From positions 1,178,001 through 1,242,000 of the forward strand of contig OY751490.1 of the NCBI GenBank assembly GCA_963565915.1: 64,000 nt of DNA. The letters are read 5' to 3'. The notes under the pieces are model-generated. The model had not been told where the DNA came from. It worked only from the letters and a program-made list of their open reading frames with translations, and did no database searches. The stretch's first letter is position 1, and every line of letters begins with the position of its first letter. The DNA comes from Entoloma clypeatum. Taxonomy: Eukaryota; Basidiomycota; Agaricomycetes; Agaricales; Entolomataceae. The position numbers and the translations under genes were made by a program. Of this stretch, positions 1-10,300 are shown in pieces.

Positions 1-14
1 CATATCCCAATTCA

Positions 15-2640
15 ATGACAAGGGCAACTAAAACCTTTGATCTGATCCATTCCGATCTCAAACAGATATCCACGGCATCCTACCACAAATATAAATATTT
101 CCTTACATTTTTGGACGACTTTTCATCCCACATCTGGGTCATCTTGCTTAGAAAGAAATCGGATGCCATTACGGCGCTAAGACAATTTCTTGTGATGATC
201 CAGAATCAGTTCACTGCCACTCCTAAAAAATGGCGGGTTGATGGAGATGGAGAGTTCAACGAATACAAGGATGTCCTTGCCAATCATGGAATTCTAATTG
301 ATATTACGCTCCCATATCAGCACCAGCAGAATGGCAGAGCAGAAAGGATCAATCGAACTCTATGGGAAAAATCTCAGGCCTTGCGCTTCAACGCATGTTT
401 ACCACCTATGTGGTGGGAATTCTGTTTGGAACATGCAGCATTCCTGTACAACAAAACCCCTATGCCTCGACTCGAATGGGAAACACCCCATTTCAGGTCA
501 AAAATGAGATCCCCGACATGTCAAATATCAGAGTCTTCGGATGTCAGGCATATGTGTATATCCCCAAAGAGAAACGTAGAAATTCCCTGGAGTCCAGATC
601 TCGATTGATGATTTATCTCGGATCAAAACCAGGGGTCAAAGGATACCGTTTCATGGATCCTGAGACTAATACAATTTTCATGGGTGGAAAAGCTATCTTC
701 AATGAAAGCAAATACCCCAGATGCCATATCAATCCCCTGCCAGAAAACCATCCAGAAATGGAAAATCCAGAACCGGCTGATGAGTTTGAGGACCTCATCC
801 CCGGAAATGATGATAATGATAACCATTATGAAAAACCTCACGACCCAGTTCCTACTGGACAGGATCACCCTGAATCAGACGATGACTTGCCGTCTAGCGA
901 GCCAGATGACAAGCCACAAGTACCCACTCCGGAACCTGAACAAGTACCAGATCGACCGATCAGGGAACGATGAGTTCGGAAGACACTCCCGCTTCTGATC
1001 TTGAAAAATTAGATCGAAGACAGAGATTAGGCGGTCAAACGGCGTGGATGAATGATCTCCTAATGGAGGCAATCTCTATCCAGGTTGGCATCATCGAAAT
1101 GTCACACAAAGACATATACACTCTTCCGAACAAAGAAGATTGGTATGTGGCAGAACGAAAAGAGCTAGACATGCTCAAAAGCCGCGGGGTGATCACGGAG
1201 CTAGTACCCCTACCTGCAGGGAGGAAGGCCCTAAGGAACAAACGGGCCCACAATGAAAAACCTGACGGGCGCTTGAAAGTGCGCCTTGTCGCAAAAGGCT
1301 TCCCACAGGTAGAAGGGACTGATTTCGATCAGATCTTCCCACCGGCAGTGAGGTACGAGACTGTCCGGTTAATTCTGGCATTGACAGCCCTTGAAGGGTG
1401 GTTCATGACATTCTTGGATGTCTCATCAGCCTTCCTCTATGGAACACTCCATGAGGAAATTTACATGCGACAGCCTGAGGGTTACATAGTAAAAGGGAAA
1501 GAACACTTCGTGTACCAACTATACAAAGCCCTATACAGACTCAAGCAGGCCGCATTAGCCTGGTGGAGAGAACTCGATTCCTCCATGAAAAAGCTTGGTT
1601 TTGTCTGGCTACACTCTGATGCGGGAGTTTTTATTCACACAAGTACCAAAGGGAAAATTGTGATCACCGTCATTTATGTTGATGACTCTGCTTTTCTCGG
1701 CACAAACCGGGAATACACGCTAGAGAAAAAGAAGGCCTTCATGACAACATGGGAATGTAGGGACCTAGGGCACCTGGTGTCTGATGGGGAACCAAAAGAA
1801 TTTCTCTCGATCCAAATAAGGCAACATGGGAAGCGGATCCTCATTGATCAAGTACCTTACCTTGAGAAAATACTCGCACGCATGGGGATGAGTGAATCCA
1901 ATGCCACCCATACCCCACTCCCGATGGAATACAAACCCATGAAGTCCGAAGATGAACCCAATGCGGAACTTAGGTCCAAGTACCAATCCGTCATCGGATC
2001 ATTATTATACTTAATGATTGGGACAAGACCCGACATTTGTTTCGCTGTAATCAAAATGTCTCAATTCTCCGCAAACCCCACCAAATGCCATTTAGAAGTG
2101 GCTAGGGATATTTGCAGATATTTGAGAGCAACAAAAAATTACGCGATCATGTATGATGGTGATTCCGGGAAAGGAATCTACACTTTTACAGACTCTGATT
2201 GGGTGTCAGACGAAAACACCAGGAAATCCACCACTGGCTACTTCATATCACTGGCATCTGGAGCAGTAACATGGGTTTCATCAGCGCAGAAAACCATTGC
2301 CCTCTCATCCATGGAAGCAGAATATATGGCACTATCAGATTGCAGTTGCGCAGTGGCATGGCTTAGAAGCATGCTTGCCGAACTTGGAATGCAGATCAGG
2401 TCAGTCCTGATTTATGGAGATAACAATGGCTCTGTATTCATCGCATCCAATCCTGTAACTGAAAAGTGATCCAAGCACATCGACGTGCGATTCCACTTTG
2501 TCAGAGAAAAAGTATCTGAAGGCGTTATTACGGTCGAATTCATCGAAGGAGTGAATAACCCTGCAGACCTTTTAACTAAGAATCTGGGGAAAATCCTCTT
2601 TAGCAAGTTTATCCCGTACTTCGGATTACTTAAAAACTAG
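15..2640 (+). pseudogene. copia A pol, decayed (integrase, RT, RNase H)
   Basis: The remnant starts inside the integrase core (DLIHSDLKQ, then DGDGEF and NGRAERINRT for the second D and the E of the DDE triad). RT follows with YVDDSAFLG near 1675, and RNase H with DSDW and SSMEAEYMALSD. Compared with the intact copies at 7317 and 23012 it has a one-base deletion near 490, a CGA-to-TGA stop at about 970 followed by a small deletion, and a second CGA-to-TGA stop at 2467-2469. The normal terminal TAG is at 2638-2640. The catalytic glycine run is altered (DGDGEF for DGGGEF). The protein would polymerise and integrate element cDNA; this copy cannot make it. Confidence 0.93.
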
Positions 2641-2709
2641 ACGAAGAAAGAGTACCTATATGGGAAAAAGTAAAGATGTATTTAGAAGTATGTACTAAAT
2701 ATGGGGGGG

Positions 2710-3011
2710 TGTTGAAACTTTTCCATCATGTAGATTAGATTACATCATGTGACCATTTACATATCTTCAATTACATACTTATTTGGTTGGTACAAACAGT
2801 AGTATGGTATATAAGACCAGGAAACTGTCAATATCAACAAGTTGTCTCTTGACTCTTAACCAGCTCCATCGCTCTTATCCGCCTCAACCGCTCTCACCAG
2901 CCTCACCCTCCCGAACCATGTAAGTGGCTAGAATGGTTAAGTAGAGTACTTCCACACTGTAGCTGTGTTGCTCAGTACGCCTGTGGCTAGCGCCCAGGTG
3001 GAACTTCAACA
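2710..3011 (+). repeat. 3' LTR of copia A copy 1
   Basis: It begins TGTTGAAAC and ends GTTCAACA-like (ACTTCAACA), with TG/CA termini directly after a G-run polypurine tract. It is the sense orientation of the 310-311 bp LTRs found inverted at 6932, 12407, 22626, 28093, 43965 and 49434. Confidence 0.93.
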
Positions 3012-4121
3012 GAATTTACTCCAGACCAGGTCTATGACTTTGGACTATATCTCTTGGAAAAGATCTTGAGAAAGTCTGGCAAACAGCTCATCCAATTTCC
3101 ACCAATGCCATCTGTTGCAGATCCTGAGACTTGGGAGGGAATGGCCATCGGCAACCACATGCTGCATGAGCAGCTGGACTATGACATTGACACACTGAAA
3201 ACCATGGTGGAGCACAATTGTAGTTTGTTCAACAATGAACAGAAGCTGGCATTTGATGCAGCAATGCTTTATATCAACAACAATGAGGGCAAGTTGCTGT
3301 TTATTCACAGTGGGGGTGGTGGTGGCAAGACATTTTTGTGCAACACCATTGCTGCCAGAGTCAGATCTGAAAGACATGTTGCTCTTTGTGTTGCATCCTC
3401 TGGCATAGCTGCTTTGCTCCTTGAAGGTGGTCGCACTGCACATTCAAGGTTCAAGATTCCTTTGAATTTGGATGAACAGTCGGTTGGAATGGTGAAACGC
3501 ACAGATCCCATCTTTGAAGTGTTGCAGAGAACAAAGGTTATTATCTGGGATGAAGTGCCAATGCAGCACAAGAATGCACTCATGGCTGTTGATCAAAATC
3601 TCAGAGATCTGTTGCAGAATGATGTACCATTTGGTGGGATCACTGTTGTGTTTGGTGGAGACTTCAGACAGACACTCCCAGTTGTTGTTAGAGGATCGAG
3701 GGAGCAGACGATTGCTGCATCATTTTGCAAAAGCACTCTTTGGCAACATGTGAAGGTTTACTACTTGAAGCAGAATATGCGGCTTCACCAAACTCCAGGC
3801 AGTGTACAACATGCAGCATGGCTTCTAGAGATTGGTGCCAGGACTAATGTGGATGACAAGGAGATGGTGGAAATTCCAGCTGGCATGTGCTGTGATGAAA
3901 AAACTGTGGACAGCCTCATTGGATCAATCTATGATGGGATTTCAGACAACACACCAAAGACGGACAAGTACTTCTTGGATCGGACAATCCTGTGTGCAAA
4001 GAATGATGATGTTGACAAGATGAATGACATTCTTCTGGATAAACTGTATCCAACTGCAGAGAAACATGTCAAATGGAGTGTTGATTCTGTCAATCTGCCT
4101 GGTGGTGATGATGGACACTTA

Positions 4122-4151
4122 CAGTGCCTCACAAAACTGATTCAATGTTTG
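4122..4151 (+). repeat. Left terminal inverted repeat of the Tc1 element
   Basis: CAGTGCCTCACAAAACTG... pairs with 5131-5160 in reverse complement, with one mismatch (A/G) in 30 positions. TA lies outside. Confidence 0.95.
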
Positions 4152-4169
4152 TTGCTTTTTGAATACCTT

Positions 4170-5083
4170 CAAGAATCTCCACTCGTCATATTGCCTCTAA
4201 CCTGGGTGTCAGCCAACCAACTGTCTCCAGAGTGCTTCAGAATCTTCTTCCTCATTGCAATCTCTCTTCTGGTGGTCATCCATCCAAGCTTTCTTCCACC
4301 AACACACGAAACATACTTTCACAAATCACCTCAGGGAGAGCCTCCAATGCTGTGCAGGCTACCAAACACATCAACACTGTCATCTCCAATCCTGTCTCCC
4401 CAGAAACTGTGAGAAGGGTTCTCAGAAAACATGAATTCAAGGCTGTAACAAAGAAGAAAAGACCTTTCTTAAAGGCCATACATCGGAAGGGGCGGTTGGC
4501 ATTTGCTATGAAGCACAGGGAATGGACAGTGGAGGAAGGTTTGGGTCAGATGGCAAGGAATGGGTCTGGAAAAAGAAGGGTGAGGGGCTTATTGAAAGAG
4601 AGGTTCAGGGCACAGTCAAGTTTGGGGGAGGAAATATTATGGTTTGGGGTTGTATGGGTTGGGAAGGTGTGGGGAGACTTGCAGAGGTTGAGGGAGGATG
4701 GATGCTGATCAGTATGTGTCCATTTTGGAGGACAATATGCTGCCCAGCATGGAGGAGAGTGGAATCTCTGAAGAGGAGATCATTTTTCAGCAGGACAATG
4801 ACCCCAAGCACACCTCCAAGAAGGCCAAAAAATGGACGGACAGCAAGAATATTGCTCTGCTAGGTTGGCCTGCACAGTCCCCAGACCTCAATCCTATTGA
4901 ACACATATTAAAAGGAAGTTGAATGAATATCCAACACCATCCAAGGGAGTCTGGGAGATTTGGGACAGAGCAGCAGAGGTGTGGAATAATATAGAGCCAG
5001 AAGTGTGTCAAAACCTGATAGAAAGTATGCCAAGAAGGGTAGAGGCAGTAATCAAAGCTAAGGGGGGTAATACCAAGTACTAA
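4170..5083 (+). pseudogene. Tc1-family transposase, decayed
   Basis: Cut-and-paste transposase of the Tc1 group. The N-terminal helix-turn-helix is readable (HIASNLGVSQPTVSRVL, from about 4185), then a second DNA-binding segment (PETVRRVLRKHEF). The catalytic part shows GGGNIMVWGCMGW, the second Asp in FQQDNDPKHT (about 4785) and the Glu in SPDLNPIEH (about 4885). Between KHREWTVE and RFGSDGKEW roughly a dozen residues expected in the family are missing. That is where the first catalytic Asp (SDE-type motif) would lie. Two more frame breaks follow, near 4690 and 4905. Coding similarity ends at TAA 5081-5083. The element can only have moved in trans. Confidence 0.88.
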
Positions 5084-5130
5084 TGATTGGCATTATTTGC
5101 AAAGTTATTTTGAAGGTATTCACAAAGTAG

Positions 5131-5160
5131 CAAACATTGAATCAGTTTTGCGAGGCACTG
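5131..5160 (-). repeat. Right terminal inverted repeat of the Tc1 element
   Basis: Reverse complement of 4122-4151 with one mismatch, followed by the TA target duplication at 5161-5162. Confidence 0.95.
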
Positions 5161-5833
5161 TATATCCAACAGAGTTTCTTGCATCTCTCAAGTCAGGAGG
5201 ACTTCCACTTGCGAAGCTTATATTAAAGGCTGGAGCACCGATCATGGCACTTCGAAATCTGGATCCATCTCTGGGACTGTGCAATGGAACACGGATGATT
5301 GTGGAAGAAGTGCGACATCATTTGTTGAAGTGCCGGATTATTACTGGAGATGCGAAGTTTGCTGGAAAAATTGCACTATTTCCATGTGTAACATTGGAGC
5401 CATCAGATGAAACACTGCCAGTACCATTGCGATGATTGCAGTTTCCAGTTCGGTTGTCATTTGCGATGATGATCAACAAGTCTCAAGGGCAGGGATTGGA
5501 AAAAGTGGGATTGTCTTTGCAGACACCAGTGTTTTCACATGGTCAATTGTATGTTGGATTGTCACGGTGTACATCAGGAGAACAGATCAAGGTTTTGCTG
5601 CCGGAAGGAAATACGGATAACAAGACACAAAACATTGTGTACAAGGCAGTTTTCCGTGGTTTGGAATTGTAAGTGGGTGATAAGATTGGATTTTGGACAA
5701 TTGACTTACTATGAGATAACAGATAAGAAAGAAATGGATAACTGTAGTATTCTAAATATTTATATATAACTATCTCTGTGCTGTATGATATATTTGTAAA
5801 ACATTGTAGATAACAAACACTGTCCCCATCCCT

Positions 5834-5852
5834 CACCCCCCTCCGGGGGGTG
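5834..5852 (+). other. Helitron 1 3' subterminal hairpin
   Basis: CACCCCCC, loop TCC, GGGGGGTG: a perfect 8 bp stem, followed by GAACTGAAT. The same hairpin and tail occur twice at the end of Helitron 2 (38998, 39104). Helitrons are known to end in a short GC hairpin just before a CTRR terminus, so the element probably ends a few bases after 5852. The exact terminus is not proven. Confidence 0.75.
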
Positions 5853-6059
5853 GAACTGAATATTGCTATAAAATATTGTACATATGCCTGCGAGCCTTGG
5901 CGAGCACAAAAACTCGCAGCAGGGGTTTGGGGGCGGCAGCCCCCAACGAGCTGTGACCTGTGCGAAGCTCAACGGTTGTGAGCTTTTGCGAGCACCACGA
6001 GCAATGCTCACTGCCATAGCGAAGCACAGGTTAATAAGCTCGTCTATAACAAGTGGGAG
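5853..6059. other. GC-rich spacer with nested hairpins between the two Helitrons
   Basis: Repeated GCGAGC/GCTCG words and a strong palindrome around 5926-5945 (TTGGGGGC GGCA GCCCCCAA) in otherwise AT-rich DNA. No credible ORF. It could be a small structured repeat or an insertion; I do not recognise it. Confidence 0.5.
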
Positions 6060-6289
6060 GGGGGGGTCAATGACTAAGATTGGTCAGAACTGACTAAGAT
6101 TGATGAATCTTAGTAAGCTGAGTCAGGATTGGTAAGTCTTACTTAATCAAAATCCCTCCCATGTACTGTCCGAGTGCGAAGGCTCCATCATCAATTCATC
6201 AAAATTATGTAAGCAAAAGCGCACCTCTGTTCCTCACCTTCCACATTTCTTTGCTCCCCACCCATCTCTTCCCTCAACATTGGACAAAA

Positions 6290-6800
6290 CTCATTGTGTG
6301 TGATGTATTGGCCATGCATCAATCATTTGGCTGACTTCTATCACTCATTTAAGCAGGCTTTCTCATTGTAATGGCTGATCTGTGTTGATCTACTATCAGA
6401 TGAGCTGATCTTTGCTGCTACAGGGTTCTGGGAGGTTGGAATCATCATTCTTGCAAATTATTCAAAGGTAAGTAGTGCTTTGGAGTATGTTACAAGCCAT
6501 TTGACTGACTTTTTTCAGCCATTTAACCAGGTTTTGGTTGTTTTGAGGTGATCTATCATCAGATAAGCTGATCTTTGTTGATATAGGACTTTTTGAGTAT
6601 TGACTCACTATTCTTGCTATTCAGACAAGGTGGGTTATGCATAGCATCATATTATAAGCCATTTTTCTAACTGTTTTCAGTCATTAAACCAGGTTTTAAC
6701 TCCTTTTAGCCAATCTGTCATCATATAAGCTGATTTTTTTTCTGATCTAGCGCATTCTGAGTATTGAATCTTCAATCTTTAAGGTGACGTTATACATTTT
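6290..6800 (+). repeat. Tandem degenerate leader modules carrying splice signals
   Basis: Three diverged units of about 160-180 bp share words such as GCCATTT, TTTAACCAGG/TTTAAGCAGG, ATCAGATAAGCTGATC and GAGTATTGA. Between successive units lie intron-like stretches: 6468-6518 (GTAAGT ... CTGAC ... TTTTTTCAG) and 6630-6680 (GTGGGT ... CTAAC ... GTTTTCAG), each 51 bp. This would be a spliced 5' leader of Helitron 2 built from repeated exon-intron units. Splicing is inferred. Confidence 0.6.
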
Positions 6801-6832
6801 GAACAGATTTTAAGAAAAATTTCATCAAACAT

Positions 6833-6880
6833 GTGAGTGATGTATATTTCTATCATTTCTGATTAAACTGACTGTCTTAG
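6833..6880 (+). other. Predicted intron splitting the Helitron 2 start codon
   Basis: GTGAGT donor at 6833, CTGAC branch-like site near 6868, TCTTAG acceptor at 6878-6880. The upstream exon ends in AT (6831-6832) and the downstream exon starts with G, so splicing builds ATG and opens a frame reading MSTSTTPPATPHCPTSPS that runs into the sequence after copia copy 2. Without splicing, ATG 6831 is followed at once by TGA. Confidence 0.6.
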
Positions 6881-6931
6881 GTCCACTTCTACTACTCCCC
6901 CTGCCACTCCTCACTGTCCCACATCCCCATC
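6881..6931 (+). pseudogene. Helitron 2 Rep-Hel, first coding exon fragment
   Basis: Ser/Thr/Pro-rich N-terminal codons of the Helitron 2 protein, cut by copia A copy 2 in the codon after PTSP. The frame continues at 12723 if the copia element and one CCATC copy are removed. Confidence 0.6.
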
Positions 6932-7242
6932 TGTTGAAGTTCCACCTGGGCGCTAGCCACAGGTGTACTGAGCAACACGGCTACAGTGGAAGTACTCTAC
7001 GATACCGCTATAGTCACTTACATGGTTTGGAGGGGGGTAAGGCTGGTGAGAGCGGTTGAGGCTGGTGAGAGCAATGGAGCTGGTTAAGAGTCAAGAGACA
7101 ACTTGTTGATATTGACAGTTTCCTGGTCTTATATACCGTACTACTGTTTGTACCAACCAAACAAGTATGTAATGAAGATATGTAAAGGTCACATGATGTA
7201 ATCTAATCTAATCTAATCTACGTGATGGGAAAAGTTTCAACA
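6932..7242 (-). repeat. 3' LTR of copia A copy 2
   Basis: Plus strand reads TGTTGAAG ... TTTCAACA. It includes a TATA-like CTTATATACCG (minus strand CGGTATATAAG) and a TAATC tandem run near one end. It is followed by the G/C polypurine tract at 7243-7250. Confidence 0.96.
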
Positions 7243-7316
7243 CCCCCCCATATTTAGTACATACTTCTAAATACATCTTACTTTTTCCCACATATATATA
7301 GGTACTTTTGTTTCAC

Positions 7317-10300
7317 CTAGTTCTTTATCAGTCCGAAGTACGGGATAAACTTGGAAAAAAGGATTTTCCCCAGATTCTTAGTCAAAAGGTCTGCAGGGTT
7401 ATTCACTCCTTCGATGAATTCGACCGTAATAATTCCTTCGGAGACTTTTTCTCTGACGAAGTGGAATCGCACGTCAATGTGCTTGGATCGCTTCTCAGTT
7501 ACAGGGTTGGATGCGATAAAGACGGAGCCGTTGTTATCTCCGTAGATCGGTACTGATCCGATCTGCATTCCAAGTTCGGCAAGCATGCTTCTCAGCCATG
7601 TTGCTGCGCGACTGCAATCTGATAGCGCCATATACTCTGCTTCTGTAGAAGAGAGGGCGATGGTCTTTTGCGCCGATGATACCCATGTTATCGCTCCAGA
7701 CGCCAGTGATATGAAGAAGCCGGTGGTAGACCTCCTCGTGTTTTCATCTGACGCCCAGTCGGAGTCTGTGAATGCATAGATCCCTTTCCCTGAGTCCCCG
7801 TCGTACATGATTGCGTAATTTTTCATTGCCTTCAAATATCTGCAAATATCCCTAGCCACCTCTAAATGGCGTTTGGTGGGATTTGCGGAAAATTGGGACA
7901 TTTTGATTACAGCAAAGCAGATGTCAGGCCTCGTTCCAATCATCAGATATAGGAGTGATCCGATGACGGATTGGTACTTAGATCGGAGTTCCGCATTGGG
8001 TTCATCTTCGGACGCCATGGGTTTGTAGCCCGTAGGGAGTGGGGTATGGGTGGCATTAGATTCGCTCATCCCCATGCGTGCCAGAATTTTCTCAAGGTAA
8101 GGTACTTGATCAATGAAGATCCTCTTCCCACGTTGCCTTATTTGGATTGAGAGAAATTCCTTTGGTTCCCCATCGGGCACTAGGTGACCTAGGTCCCTAC
8201 ATTCCCATGTTGTCATGAAGGCCTTCTTCTTTTCTAGCGTATATTCCTGGTTTGTGCCGAGAAAAGCAGAGTCGTCGACATAGATGACGGCAATTACAAT
8301 TTCCCCATTGGTACTTTTGTGAATGAATACTCCCGCATCGGAGTGAAGCCGGACAAAGCCGAGCTTTTTCATGGAGGAATCAAGTTCCCTCCACCAGGCT
8401 AATGCGGCCTGCTTAAGTCCATATAGAGCTTTGAATAGTTGGTACACGAGGTGTTCTTTCCCTTTTACTATGTAGCCCTCAGGCTGTCGCATATAGATGA
8501 CTTCACGGAGCGTTCCATAGAGGAAGGCTGATGAGACGTCCAATAGAGTCATGAACCACCCTTCAAGGGCTGTCAATGCCAGTATTAGCCGGACGGTTTC
8601 ATATCTTACGACTGGTGAGAAGATCTGATCAAAGTCGATCCCTTCTACTTGTGAAAATCCTTTTGCGACGAGGCGTGCTTTCAGGCGCCCGTCGGATTTT
8701 TCATTGTAAACCCATTTGTTCCTTAGAGCTTTCCTCCCTTCAGGCAGGGGTACTAGCTCCGTGATCACCCCGCGGCGTTTGAGCATATCTAGCTCTTTAC
8801 GTTCAGCCGCATACCAGTCTTCTTTATTTGGAAGAGGGTATATGTCTTTATGGGACATGTCGACAATGCCAACTTGGACTGATATTGCCTCCATCAGGAG
8901 GTCATTCATCCATGCCGTTTGACCGCCCAGTCTCCGTCTTCGATCTAATTTTTCAAGATCAGACGCTGGAGTGTCTTCCCCATAGATGCTTCCTGGCATC
9001 TTCCGAACTCGTCGTTCCCTGATCGGTCGATCTGGTACTTGCTCGGGTTCCGGAGTGGGTACTCGCGGTTCGTCATCAGGCTCACTGGCAGGCAATTCGT
9101 TGTCTGATTCAGGTTGATCCTGTTCAATGGGAAGTGGGTCATGAGGTGTTTCGTTGTGACTTTCGTCGTCGTTGCTGCCAGGGATGAGATCCTCAAACTC
9201 ATCAGCCGGCTCTGGGTTTTCCATTTCTGGATGGTTTTCTGGCAAAGGGTCGATGTGGCATCTAGGGTACTTGCTTTCATCAAAGATAGCTTTCCCACCC
9301 ATGAAAATCGTGTTGGTCTCAGGATCCATGAAGCGGTATCCTTTGACCCCTGGTTTTGATTCGAGATAAATCATCAATCGAGATCTTGACTTCAGGGAGT
9401 TTCTGCGTTTTTCTTTTGGGATATATACGTATGCTTGGCATCCGAAGACTCTGACGCTAGACATGTCGGGGATCTCATTGGTCACCCTGAAGTAAGGGGT
9501 TTTCCATTCAAGACGCTGCATGGGGGTTCTGTTGTAGAGAAATGCTGCATGTTCAAGGCAGAATTCCCACCACATAGGTGGTAAGCATGCGCCGAAGTGT
9601 AATGCCTGAGATTTTTCCCACAGAGTTCGATTTATCCGTTCTGCTCTACCATTCTGCTGATGCTGATATGGGAGTGTGACGTCGATCAGAATTCCATGAT
9701 CGGCAAGTACATCCTTGTATTCATCGAATTCTCCACCTCCATCAACCCGCCATTTTTTAGGGGTGGCGGCGAATTGATTCTGGATCATCGCAAGGAATTG
9801 TTTCAGCGCCGTGATGGCGCCTGACTTTTTCCTAAGCAAGACGACCCAGACATGGGAAGAAAAATCATCCAAAAAGGTAAGGAAATATTTGTACTTGTGG
9901 TACGATGCCGTGGATATCTGTTTCAAGTCCAAATGGATCAAATCAAAGGGTTCGACAGCCCTTGTCACCGAGTTAGGGTAAGATTGATTCGGCATTTTCC
10001 CTTTTAGACACCCCGTGCAGCTTTCCTGTGATTTCTCACGTACTAACGTTTTGGGTACTCCTTTGGTACTGGTGGGAATCTTATTGAGCGCCTGGTCATT
10101 TGGGTGGCCAAGGCGTTTATGCCAGGTTTCAACAGTGATTTCGCTAGAGATTGCGTGGATTTGGTCATAGCGTATTTCAGTGTCTAACCAATAAATGGTT
10201 TGTCCGATGAAATGAGGCGAAAACTGTATTTTGTTCAGCCCTTTAGAGATATTAATTTCTCCACGCATTCCATCAACTTTGTAACCATGGTTAAGGAAGA

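Larger units (their letters stand above)
1..3011 (+). mobile_element. Ty1/copia retrotransposon, family A copy 1 (5' part outside window)
   Basis: This is the 3' part of a copia-type LTR retrotransposon. It shows the integrase-RT-RNase H part of pol, a G-run polypurine tract at about 2702-2709 and a 302 bp 3' LTR. It is inserted in the Helitron 1 helicase: helicase coding starts directly after the LTR. The TSD is probably GAATT (3012-3016), but its partner is outside the window. This copy is older than copies 2-4, with several stops and indels. Confidence 0.92.
4122..5160 (+). mobile_element. Tc1/mariner-type DNA transposon, defective
   Basis: A 1039 bp element flanked by TA dinucleotides (4120-4121 and 5161-5162), with 30 bp terminal inverted repeats that begin CAGTGCCTC and differ at one position. 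Inside is a broken Tc1-type transposase. It is inserted in the Helitron 1 helicase. Confidence 0.95.
3012..5672 (+). pseudogene. Helitron 1 helicase (C-terminal part of Rep-Hel), interrupted
   Basis: Pif1-family superfamily 1B helicase part of a Helitron Rep-Hel protein, which would unwind DNA during rolling-circle transposition. Visible motifs are the P-loop in GGGGGGKTFLCNTIA near 3312, then VASSGIAALLLEGGRTAHS, the Walker B IIWDEVPM near 3540, and GGDFRQTLPV. After the Tc1 element (4122-5160) the frame resumes with YPTEFLASLKSGGLPL and the C-terminal INKSQGQ and [11 protein letters not shown] motifs, ending at 5672. The Rep half lies to the left of the copia element, outside the window. 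An in-frame TGA at 5433-5435 sits where related helicases have arginine. Removing the Tc1 element restores the frame at the TA target. Confidence 0.92.
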
